Source: Paraburkholderia caledonica NBRC 102488
GTDB taxonomy: Bacteria; Pseudomonadota; Gammaproteobacteria; Burkholderiales; Burkholderiaceae
DNA: 64,000 bases
Direction of reading: 5' to 3'
NCBI RefSeq assembly: GCF_000685095.1
Contig: NZ_BAYE01000001.1
Location: 496,001-560,000 of the forward strand
Of the stretch, positions 8,759-16,345 are shown one piece after another. Numbering within the stretch: position 1 is the first letter of the stretch; the number at the start of each line of letters is the position of its first letter. Under the pieces are notes generated by a model. That model saw nothing but the letters and a program-made list of their open reading frames with translations, was not told where the DNA came from and ran no database searches. Position numbers and translations under genes: made by a program.

Positions 8759-9112
8759 ATGAAAACACTTCACGTCATGAGTCGGCTTCTCTTCGCCGGA
8801 TGTCTGACGCTGGCGTCGAACGTCTACGCGCAAACCAGCAACACCATGCCGACGACGTCAGCTTCAGGTGCAAGCTCAGGCACTACGGCACAGTCCGACA
8901 AGAAGCTGGCCCGCGACGTTCGCAAAGCGTTGTCTAAAGCGCCCCACTTCAACGTATCGAACGTATTCGTCAAGGCGCGCGGCGGTGTCGTGACCTTATC
9001 GGGCAGCGTGCCCGACGGTGCTCAGATCGAGCAGGCCGCGACAGTGGCGATGAACGTGCCGGGCGTAACCTCGGTGAGTAACCATCTGTCGCTGTATACC
9101 AAGGGGTATTAA
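8759..9112 (+). CDS. Periplasmic BON-domain protein
   Basis: 117 residues from the ATG of MKTLHVMSRLLFAGCLTLAS, preceded by GGAG at 8747-8750. A signal peptide is cleaved near VYAQ, followed by a Ser/Thr-rich linker and one BON domain: KLARDVRKALSK, then VFVKARGGVVTLSGSVPD and a closing helix EQAATVAMNVPGVTSVSNHL. BON domains in the OsmY family bind membranes or phospholipids and the proteins are commonly induced by osmotic or envelope stress. It is a single-domain version, shorter than OsmY, which has two. Confidence 0.88.
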   Translation: MKTLHVMSRLLFAGCLTLASNVYAQTSNTMPTTSASGASSGTTAQSDKKLARDVRKALSKAPHFNVSNVFVKARGGVVTLSGSVPDGAQIEQAATVAMNVPGVTSVSNHLSLYTKGY

Positions 9113-9136
9113 CGCCCGACCATGCAAATCGCGGGC

Positions 9137-9976
9137 TTAACCGGCGGCGCCGCGAGGCTCGAATGCAAAGCGCTCGATCTCGCCGCCGCGCGCCACTACC
9201 GCGGTGCTCTCCGGAATCTCTTGCCACCACCCCGGCAAATCGGCGAGCGGTTCCGAAACAACCAGAAACGCATCCTGCCCGGCCATCGCGATGCGCGTAT
9301 CGTCGGGATACAACTGGTGCAGGTGGCGGAACGACGTGTTGTGAAACAACGAGCGCGATTGCCTTTCGCTCGAGTAGCGCGCAGCGACGATCTGCTCGCC
9401 ATCGGTTGCGCAGACGGTCATGTTCAACGGTTCGGCGACACCGTGGCGGCGCCCCGTTTCTTCGACGAACCCAACCATCCTCTCGAGAGCCGTAACGGGT
9501 TCCAGTTCCAGACCGAACGTGAGCGCGAGGAAGAACAGCACTTCGGAGTCGGTCGAGCCTTCGATGGAAGGGAACAGTTCGGGCGAAATCGCGATCATCA
9601 GGTCGCGACGCACCGCCGGATAATTCCGCACGAGCCCGTTGTGCGCGAACAGCCAGCGGCCATGACGGAACGGATGACAGTTGGTTTCCTGCGACGGCGT
9701 GTCGGTCGCCGCCCGGATGTGGGCGACGAATAGCGGCGCGCGGACCGCTCGCGCCGCTTCGCGCAGATTGCGGTCGCTCCATGCGGGCTGAATGCAGCGG
9801 TAGCGAAAAGGTATGTCGGTCGGATGTCCGTACCAGCCGATCCCAAAGCCGTCACCATTGGTGGTCGTGTGACCGAGCCGCGAATTCAGGCTCTGATCGA
9901 TCAGAGAATGCTTGGCGTTGAACATCACCGTTTCAAGCTGAATCGGGTTGCCGGAATAAGCGAGCCAGCGGCACAT
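9137..9976 (-). CDS. Class II glutamine amidotransferase domain protein (YafJ-like)
   Basis: 279 residues. The protein begins MCRWLAYSG, so Cys2 becomes the N-terminal nucleophile after Met removal, as in all Ntn-type class II amidotransferases. The family motifs HTTTNGDGFGIGWYG, HIRAATDTPSQETNCHPF and WLFAHNGLVRNY follow and bind glutamine. No synthase domain is attached, so the acceptor is not given by the sequence. Related stand-alone proteins are YafJ and EgtC (ergothioneine biosynthesis), but no ergothioneine genes are nearby. It faces the BON gene tail to tail. Confidence 0.9.
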   Translation of the reverse strand: MCRWLAYSGNPIQLETVMFNAKHSLIDQSLNSRLGHTTTNGDGFGIGWYGHPTDIPFRYRCIQPAWSDRNLREAARAVRAPLFVAHIRAATDTPSQETNCHPFRHGRWLFAHNGLVRNYPAVRRDLMIAISPELFPSIEGSTDSEVLFFLALTFGLELEPVTALERMVGFVEETGRRHGVAEPLNMTVCATDGEQIVAARYSSERQSRSLFHNTSFRHLHQLYPDDTRIAMAGQDAFLVVSEPLADLPGWWQEIPESTAVVARGGEIERFAFEPRGAAG

Positions 9977-10062
9977 GAGAGGTCTCCTGTCAGATACGCC
10001 GGGGTAAGTGGCGAAAAGTTCCGATATCGTTCGAGCAAGGCACTACGCCGCTCCCGGTCCGG

Positions 10063-10527
10063 TCACTGCACAGCCATTACGATCAACGCGGCAGCGACCA
10101 CCGCCACTGCGTCTTCGACCAGCGCCGCCTGCCGGTCGCGGCCAAACGCACGCGCCATGGCCCCCCGTGCTCTCGCGCCGCCCAATGTGCCGATCACTGC
10201 GCCAACCAGTCCAGCAATCACGCTGCCGACCCAACCGCCGTGCGCCGCGCCGATTGCCGCGCCGCTCAGTCCGCCCGACGCGAGACGCGCGCCGAACTGT
10301 ATCGGCACGGTGCGGCTGGCGGTATTGGGCAACTGATCGACGATGAACTCCGCAATGGCCAGCACCGTGAAAATGTAGGGTGTGGCAGCGAAGCCGAGAA
10401 ATGCGAGCGGTGTCTCCTGCAACTGCAACCAGCCGAGGTACGCCGCCCAACTGACGGCGGTGGGTGCAGTCATCGTGCGAAGCCCTGCCACAACGCCAAT
10501 CAGCAATGCGAGAACATACATCGACAT
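10063..10527 (-). CDS. DUF4126 family membrane protein
   Basis: 154 residues from the ATG of MSMYVLALLIGVVAGLRTMT, chosen because a GGAG lies five bases before it; an in-frame ATG at 10587 adds a charged segment. The protein is very rich in Ala and Gly with four to five hydrophobic stretches. The opening ALLIGVVAGLRTMTAPTAVSWAA is the DUF4126 signature as I remember it. Inner-membrane location is likely; function unknown. Confidence 0.8.
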   Translation of the reverse strand: MSMYVLALLIGVVAGLRTMTAPTAVSWAAYLGWLQLQETPLAFLGFAATPYIFTVLAIAEFIVDQLPNTASRTVPIQFGARLASGGLSGAAIGAAHGGWVGSVIAGLVGAVIGTLGGARARGAMARAFGRDRQAALVEDAVAVVAAALIVMAVQ

Positions 10528-10694
10528 GCGGACTCCAGGTCGGAACCAATAACGCGTATTAAACACGCTCATTGACTTCCGTGTCATCGGGGTACCGCAT
10601 CAATTTGCGGTCGCGAGTTGCGATGCGCAGCTACAGGGACCGCCGGCGTTGAGTGTTCTTCAGAACAACAAGAGGGACCTTCCAGGCGTACCCG

Positions 10695-10913
10695 CTAGCG
10701 CGAGATTGGCTTCTTCCTGCTCGACAGGCCTGGAATGGATATCAGGTTAAGCGCAATCACCGCGATTGCGACACCGAAAAAAATCGCGAGTACGCCGTAG
10801 CGAAACTCCGCCGGGCGATCGTAGAGCAAGCCGACGATAGTCGTATAAAGACCGCTCAGCCATAAAGCGACGCCGACCAATGCGATCGCAACCCGCCTTT
10901 CCGATTTTTTCAT
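10695..10913 (-). CDS. Small two-helix membrane protein
   Basis: 72 residues from MKKSERRVAIALVGVALWLS, start supported by AGAGG five bases upstream. Two hydrophobic helices flank a short loop containing YDRPAEFRYG, and the C terminus is basic (SSRKKPISR), so both ends are probably cytoplasmic. I do not recognise a family. It lies 167 bases upstream of the DUF4126 gene on the same strand and may be cotranscribed. Confidence 0.65.
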   Translation of the reverse strand: MKKSERRVAIALVGVALWLSGLYTTIVGLLYDRPAEFRYGVLAIFFGVAIAVIALNLISIPGLSSRKKPISR

Positions 10914-11260
10914 CAGGACCTCTGCAGTCTGCAACTGGTTCCTCAAACCATATTAGTGCGCCGTTGCGGCGTTTTCCAGAAGAGCCGTGTTCGCGCCGAG
11001 AAATAATCGGACGGAAGAGCCCATCGAGGCGCCATTCTGGAATCTGGATGTCCAGGACCAAGGTCTCATTGACCACTCTGAAGTTCGAGTGTTTTATTGC
11101 ATCGGGAAGGTTCACGTGTCCGTAACCTGCTTCGCGCCGGGGTTCGACTGATCTGAGCCCCGTGCGCGACCGCTCAGCAAGCCTCCATTGCATGCTGGCT
11201 GACGCACCGCGGATACCTTAGGCCACACCGCGATATGAACCGTGTAGAGAGAGAACAGAC
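10914..11260. other. Intergenic region, nothing recognised
   Basis: About 345 bases between divergent genes. Reading frames through it are short or out of character for coding. It should hold the promoters of the small membrane protein and of the DUF2254 gene, but no good promoter match was found. Confidence 0.55.
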
Positions 11261-12577
11261 ATGGACTGGAATCGCTGGTACAGCTTGAAGAGCTACCTGA
11301 GGTCTTCGCTGTGGACTGTGCCGCTCATTGCGATCGCAATCTATGCCGTGGTGAAGCCTGTGGCTGAAATGATCGGAAGATGGATGACCAGGCAAGGGAC
11401 CCTTGACGCGAAAACCAGCCTTCTTGGACTGTCCATGACGGGTGCACGGTCGCTGCTCGGCGACATCGTTTCCGCAGACCTGGCGTTCCTGGTATTCACG
11501 TTTGGTTCGCTGCTCGTCGCAATCCAGGTCGCCGGGGGGCAGTACACCCCACGAATTATCGCGACGACGTTGCTGCGCGATAATGTCATCCGTAGCATTT
11601 CGGGGTTATTTGTTTTCACACTGCTGTTCGCCAATAGAACGGCCGGCTGGATGGGTGAGAATCAGGTACTCCAGATGCAAGTCTTCATTGCAGCGCTATT
11701 CGGATTTGCTTCGCTCGTCGCTTTTCTTTTCCTGATTGACTACGCGGCAAAATTTCTGCGCCCCGTCAGCCTCGTGGCTCGCGTGGGAGAGCAAGGAATC
11801 GCCGTTATTGAGAGCGTTTACCGCCTTCCGTCTACGGGCGTGGTCGTCGCGCCGGAACTTCATAAAGAGCGAGGCGCACCCGATCGCATTGTTTGTCAGC
11901 GCGGAAAGCCTGGCATCGTTCTCGCTGTGAATGTGGAAAGACTGGTGGCCAAGGCACGGCGCGCTGACGTAGTGATTCAATTCGTGCCGCAAGTCGGTGA
12001 TTTCGTCGCGGTGGACGAACCCTTGTTTCATTTGTATGGAAACTTCGGCGCAATCGACGAAAACAAGCTGCGCACACTCGTCGCTTTCGGGACGGAGCGC
12101 ACGATGGAGCAGGACCCTATGTTCGCGTTTCGCATCCTGGTCGATATCGCGCTAAAAGCGCTGTCGGCGGCGATTAACGATCCGACCACTGCGGTGCTTG
12201 CGATCGATCAGTTGCACCGACTATTACGCGTGGTTGGCAAACGGTCTTTGCGCGTCGAAGAGATTGAGGATCGTTCCGGGCGGGTTCGCGTGATCTTGCG
12301 AACGCCAAATTGGGAAAATTTCGTGCATATCAGTTTCCGCGAGATACGCCAGTATGGCGCGAGCAGCATTCAAATCGCACGGCGTCTGCGCGCGGCGATA
12401 GAGAATCTCATCCAGTGTCTGCCGGAGCATCGTCATGAAGCATTGCGCGTCGAGCTAATGCTGATCGACCGCGCGATCGAAAGGCATCATCCATTCCCGG
12501 AGGACCTGGCGTTGGCCCGCATCCCCGACTCGCAAGGGCTTGGAGGTTCGGCGGTCTCGACGACAAATAACTATTAA
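11261..12577 (+). CDS. DUF2254 family membrane protein
   Basis: 438 residues. Four transmembrane segments are visible in the N-terminal 165 residues (SLWTVPLIAIAIYAVVKPVA; AFLVFTFGSLLVAIQVAGGQ; SISGLFVFTLLFA; ALFGFASLVAFLFLIDYAA), followed by a large soluble domain. The motif GGQYTPRIIATTLLRDNVIR and the later ALKALSAAINDPTTAVLAIDQL are typical of DUF2254. The function is unknown. The carbonic anhydrase gene starts 22 bases after its stop, so they probably form an operon. Confidence 0.9.
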   Translation: MDWNRWYSLKSYLRSSLWTVPLIAIAIYAVVKPVAEMIGRWMTRQGTLDAKTSLLGLSMTGARSLLGDIVSADLAFLVFTFGSLLVAIQVAGGQYTPRIIATTLLRDNVIRSISGLFVFTLLFANRTAGWMGENQVLQMQVFIAALFGFASLVAFLFLIDYAAKFLRPVSLVARVGEQGIAVIESVYRLPSTGVVVAPELHKERGAPDRIVCQRGKPGIVLAVNVERLVAKARRADVVIQFVPQVGDFVAVDEPLFHLYGNFGAIDENKLRTLVAFGTERTMEQDPMFAFRILVDIALKALSAAINDPTTAVLAIDQLHRLLRVVGKRSLRVEEIEDRSGRVRVILRTPNWENFVHISFREIRQYGASSIQIARRLRAAIENLIQCLPEHRHEALRVELMLIDRAIERHHPFPEDLALARIPDSQGLGGSAVSTTNNY

Positions 12578-12599
12578 GTAGCCCTTCCGGAGGCAAGCC

Positions 12600-13277
12600 A
12601 TGCGCAAACTGATAATGGGCATCGTCGAATTTCGCGAGAAGATGCTGCCGCAATATGCGACGCAGTTCAGCAAACTGGCGCTTGCGCAGACACCCGATGC
12701 GCTCTTCATTACGTGCTCGGACAGCCGGGTTGTGCCGGACCTGCTCGTCTCGACCCATCCGGGCGATCTGTTTACGATGCGCAATGTCGGCAATCTGATA
12801 CCACCGGCAACTTTGGAAGGAAACTCTACCGGCGACCTTTCCGAGGCAAGCGCAATCGAGTACGCAGTGCTGGTGCTGAAGGTCGCGAATATCGTTGTAT
12901 GCGGGCATTCCGAGTGCGGTGCGATGAAAGCCGTATATGCACACAACGCCAAGCTGAAAGCGCCCAATCTCGATAGATGGCTGTTCCACGCCAACAACGC
13001 AGCGTTTCGCCTCGAAAACGAAGGTCCGCTCAATGGGACGTTGAAAACGCACGATCAATTGTCGCAACTCAATGTGCTTGTGCAGCTCGAGCATCTGATG
13101 ACATACCCGATAGTCCATCAGCAGGTCACTTCTGGGGCACTGGTATTAAGCGGCTGGTGGTTCGACATCGCGACCGGCGACATGTACGCCTATGAGCGCG
13201 CGAGCCGCTCATTCGAAGTCATCGACCGCGCGATGGCTGACCGGATGATTGCGCGCCTTGCCGCACGTGCGCGGTGA
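12600..13277 (+). CDS. Beta-class carbonic anhydrase
   Basis: 225 residues, GGAGG before the ATG. Zinc ligands are in place: Cys39 in FITCSDSRVVP with the Asp41/Arg43 dyad, and His103 and Cys106 in CGHSECGAMKA. It catalyses CO2 hydration to bicarbonate in the cytoplasm. It follows the DUF2254 membrane protein closely, suggesting a common transcript. Length and motifs are those of an intact plant-type beta enzyme. Confidence 0.95.
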   Translation: MRKLIMGIVEFREKMLPQYATQFSKLALAQTPDALFITCSDSRVVPDLLVSTHPGDLFTMRNVGNLIPPATLEGNSTGDLSEASAIEYAVLVLKVANIVVCGHSECGAMKAVYAHNAKLKAPNLDRWLFHANNAAFRLENEGPLNGTLKTHDQLSQLNVLVQLEHLMTYPIVHQQVTSGALVLSGWWFDIATGDMYAYERASRSFEVIDRAMADRMIARLAARAR

Positions 13278-13430
13278 AGGCGCGGGCCGATGTTCGCTCG
13301 TGGCAACGTCGTCACTGAGGATCCTGGCGTCGCACGACGAAGGCTGGAAGCACAATACCGAAAGCGCCGACGACCTCGCGTCGGTATTCAACGCGCTTGG
13401 CGCCGCTTCGCTGCGAGACCCAAGGCGCGG

Positions 13431-13783
13431 CTAGAAGGACTGCCAGGCCGGGTTGCTATCGCCGGACACAATGGGTGCGTCGGTCCTGCGCTGGGCGGTC
13501 TTCCTGGTCTTCAGCATAGGGCGGCTCGCTGCGACCGTCGTTCGTTCCGGCAGGCTTGCGAGGCCGACGACGTGGGCGAGCAAACGAAACGTCGAAACAA
13601 GTTCGCGCAGGGTGCCTGACTGCGCCGCCATCGACTGCGCAGCTGAGGAGGCTTCCTCAACAAGCGCCGCGTTCTGCTGCGTCACCTCGTCCATCTGCAT
13701 GACGGCCTGGTTCACCTGCTCAATACCGGTATGCTGTTCGACCGAAGCAGAAGCGATTTCCCCCATCAGATCAGTATCACGTT
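13431..13783 (-). pseudogene. C-terminal remnant of a methyl-accepting chemotaxis protein
   Basis: On the minus strand the translation reads [40 protein letters not shown] and [20 protein letters not shown], the signalling-tip-to-C-terminus part of a Burkholderia-type chemoreceptor, then a basic tail to a TAG stop. Everything upstream (sensor domain, membrane helices, HAMP, and most of the signalling domain) is missing: the match ends abruptly at about 13783, where plus-strand GAF sequence begins. It has no plausible start and is taken as a decayed gene fragment. Confidence 0.75.
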
Positions 13784-13785
13784 GT

Positions 13786-14091
13786 ACGCAGGACGACGTA
13801 TTGGTCGTTGAGGACGCGGTGGCCGACCTGCGCTTTGCAGGTAATCCGCTGGTGACGGGCGAGCCCCACATCCATTTCTATGCGGGCGTGAGCATTCGCC
13901 ACATTCAGGGCTACGCGCTCGGGTCGTTGGCTGTGATCGCCCGCGCGCCGCGCAGACTCCTCCAGTCGCAGCGCGACGCGCTCTCCACGCCCGGGCGCCT
14001 TGCGTCGGACCGTATCAACCTGCGCATCAGGGAACGCCAACTCAGATGGGCTGTGACGAGGCTTGCTGACGCCGGTGACCCGCCCGTCGGC
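13786..14091 (+). pseudogene. GAF-domain fragment of a sensor protein
   Basis: In the plus frame the sequence [34 protein letters not shown] and GYALGSLAVIARAPRRL follows the second half of the GAF domain found in many Burkholderia GAF-containing histidine kinases and diguanylate cyclases. The start of the domain and any output domain are missing. Changes such as [12 protein letters not shown] where the family usually has RFYAGAPLRTPD suggest loss of constraint. It directly abuts the chemoreceptor remnant on the other strand. Confidence 0.65.
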
Positions 14092-14239
14092 TGAGATCGA
14101 ACGAATGATCCTGGTCCACCAGATGAAGGCTCGCCGCTGTCAGTAAGCTCGACGGCGCCTCGCTCGCGCCACCGAGGCTGCGCTGTCTTTTTTCGCAACA
14201 CATAGCCGCCTGGTTGCGCCAACGTGCAACAGCTTCATG

Positions 14240-14263
14240 ACCGTCAGCAAGCGCGCTGACGGT
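14240..14263. promoter_or_regulatory. Inverted repeat, candidate enhancer site for the sigma-54 activator
   Basis: ACCGTCAGC-N6-GCTGACGGT is a perfect 9-bp inverted repeat about 60-80 bases upstream of the -24 element at 14320. Just before it, GTGCAACAG at 14224-14232 is the exact reverse complement of CTGTTGCAC at 18469-18477 upstream of pqqA. Either could be the activator's binding site. Confidence 0.45.
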
Positions 14264-14319
14264 TCCACCGTTCCCCGCCTCTCCAGCCTGGCGCGTCTTG
14301 CGGCATAGCGCTGCCGAAA

Positions 14320-14334
14320 TGGCATGCGACTTGC
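14320..14334 (+). promoter_or_regulatory. Sigma-54 (-24/-12) promoter for the PQQ dehydrogenase operon
   Basis: TGGCATGCGACTTGC matches the sigma-54 consensus TGGCAC-N5-TTGC with only one base different and the obligatory GG-N10-GC spacing. Transcription would start near 14346, leaving a leader of about 180 bases before the ATG at 14530. A gene for a sigma-54 activator lies 4 kb downstream. Confidence 0.7.
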
Positions 14335-14529
14335 CTTGAACGACTCGCAGCCAGACTGCGTTCCCAAAGCGATGACGTCGCCGTCCGGCTTCGCGTCGAT
14401 AACTCAACAGCAACCATGTGGTGTGGACCGGACCAGCGCGCCGCGCCCGAGTTCTGATCGGCCGCGACCACGTCGCATGAGACCGGAGCAGCGCTTAGGC
14501 GCGAACTCCGGTCGACACAGGAGACAAGG

Positions 14530-16257
14530 ATGAAAGCACGTTCAATTTCGGTGCTGCGGCCGCGAGCGCTTGCAATAAGCGTCGCCGCGGTCGTCAGTCT
14601 GTCATGCGCAACGGCCGCCGTGGCCGACGACTATCCCGCCGTCACCTACGACCGGCTGAGCGCCGCGCAAAGCGATCCGGGTTGGCTCACGTATTACCGC
14701 ACCTACAACGGCCAGGCACATTCGCCGCTCAAGCAGATCGATACGTCGAATGTGAAGCAGTTGAAACAGGTGTGGAGCTACAAATTTCCTGCGGATCTGC
14801 AACAGGGTTTCGAAGCCACGCCAATCGTCAATGGCCGTTACCTCTTCGTGACCACGCCGAAAGACAACGTCTATGCATTCGATGCGGCAAGCGGCAAGCA
14901 GTTGTGGAAGTTCGAACCGAAGCTCGGCGCCGAGTCGTTCAAGACCGCATGCTGCGACGTGATCAATCGCGGCGTCGCGCTTTACGGCAAGAACGTGTAT
15001 GTCGCGATGCTCAACGGCGAAGTCGTCGCGCTCGACGCGCAAACAGGTTCGCTCGCATGGCGCAAGACGATGTTCGAGCCGGGAGTCGGCTATGCGTTCT
15101 CGCTTGCGCCGCTGGCGATCGACGGCGCGCTGGTGGTGGGCAGCGCGGGCGGCGAATATGGCGCACGCGGCTTTATCGCGGCATTGAATCCCGATAACGG
15201 CAACGTGCTGTGGAAGCGATTCACGGTGCCGGCGGCCGGAGAAAAAGGCGCCAACACCTGGCCCGACGGCATGCAGGAGCACGGCGGCGCGCCCGCGTGG
15301 CTCACGGGAACGTATGACGCGGCATCCAGAACGCTGTACTGGGGCGTGGGCAATCCCGGCCCGTGGCTCGCGGATCTGCGGCCGGGCGATAACCTCTATT
15401 CGGATTCGCTGCTCGCGCTCGACCCGAAGACCGGCGACCTCAAATGGCATTACCAGTACACGAAGCACGACACCTGGGACTATGACGGCGTCAACACGCC
15501 GGTGCTCGCGAACATCAAGTATCAGGACAAGAACTATGACGCGATCATCCATGCGGACCGCAACGGCTACTTCCACGCGATCGACCGCGGCACCGGCAAG
15601 CTGATCTACGCGAAGCCCTTCGTCAAGGCCACCTCAGTGACGGGCTACACGGCGGACGGCGTGCCGGTTCAGGACGCGTCGAAATACCCGAAGACAGGCA
15701 CGACCATCGAGACGTGCCCGAGCTTCCTCGGCGGCAAGAACTGGTGGTCGGTTTCGTACGACCCCGACAGGCAGGTCGCGATTGTTCCGGCGCTGCATGC
15801 GTGCATGTCGCTGTCCGGCAAGTCAGTCACGTACATGGAAGGACTGCCGTACCTCGGCGAAGGTTTCGAGATCAAGCCTGAGCCTGGCAGCAAGGGCTAC
15901 GGCGAACTGCAAGCTATCGACGTCACCACCGGCAAGAAGATGTGGAGTTACTGGAGCAAGCTGCCCTGGAATGGCGGCGTGGCCACCACCGCGAGCGGAC
16001 TTGCGTTTAGCGGTTCGCTGGACGGCCATCTCTACGCATTCGATTCGTCGACCGGCAAGGTGCTCTGGAAGAGCCCGAAGCTCGCCAGCGGCATCGTGGC
16101 GCAACCGTCGGTGTTCGAGGTCGACGGCAAGGAGTATGTCGCGATTCTCGCCGGCTACGGCGGCGCGAATCCGATCTGGGGCGGGCCGATGGCGAAAGCT
16201 GCCGAGAAGATTCCACGCGGCGGCACGCTGTACGTGTTCGCACTCAACCACGGCTGA
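14530..16257 (+). CDS. PQQ-dependent alcohol dehydrogenase, predicted lanthanide type
   Basis: 575 residues with a signal peptide (to about residue 32) and AGGAG six bases before the ATG. It is the eight-bladed propeller of the methanol/ethanol dehydrogenase family: tryptophan-docking motifs recur (AFDAASGKQLWKFEP, ALDPKTGDLKWHYQ), the vicinal disulfide is Cys141-Cys142, and metal ligands are Glu209 (GGEYGARG), Asn275 (GVGNPGPW) and the catalytic Asp317. Asp319, two residues later (WDYDG), is the extra ligand that marks lanthanide-dependent XoxF/ExaF/PedH enzymes. It would oxidise an alcohol in the periplasm and pass electrons to a cytochrome c, here probably the fused protein encoded next. 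The substrate is not evident. Confidence 0.95.
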   Translation: MKARSISVLRPRALAISVAAVVSLSCATAAVADDYPAVTYDRLSAAQSDPGWLTYYRTYNGQAHSPLKQIDTSNVKQLKQVWSYKFPADLQQGFEATPIVNGRYLFVTTPKDNVYAFDAASGKQLWKFEPKLGAESFKTACCDVINRGVALYGKNVYVAMLNGEVVALDAQTGSLAWRKTMFEPGVGYAFSLAPLAIDGALVVGSAGGEYGARGFIAALNPDNGNVLWKRFTVPAAGEKGANTWPDGMQEHGGAPAWLTGTYDAASRTLYWGVGNPGPWLADLRPGDNLYSDSLLALDPKTGDLKWHYQYTKHDTWDYDGVNTPVLANIKYQDKNYDAIIHADRNGYFHAIDRGTGKLIYAKPFVKATSVTGYTADGVPVQDASKYPKTGTTIETCPSFLGGKNWWSVSYDPDRQVAIVPALHACMSLSGKSVTYMEGLPYLGEGFEIKPEPGSKGYGELQAIDVTTGKKMWSYWSKLPWNGGVATTASGLAFSGSLDGHLYAFDSSTGKVLWKSPKLASGIVAQPSVFEVDGKEYVAILAGYGGANPIWGGPMAKAAEKIPRGGTLYVFALNHG

Positions 16258-16345
16258 CCTCCACGCGGCCGCCGCGCCGGCCTCGCGTGCCTGTTCGCGC
16301 GCGCAGATGGCTTGCGGCGGTCCCGTCTTTCCCGGAAGCAATATC

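Noticed and set aside
14602..15576. 324-residue open frame on the minus strand
   Set aside because: It is antisense to the PQQ dehydrogenase; composition is Arg/His/Val-rich and not protein-like.
16258..16345. In-frame open sequence linking the dehydrogenase region to the fusion protein frame (from 15782)
   Set aside because: The part before 16346 is antisense-like sequence inside the dehydrogenase gene in another frame; a signal peptide and ribosome-binding site mark the real start.
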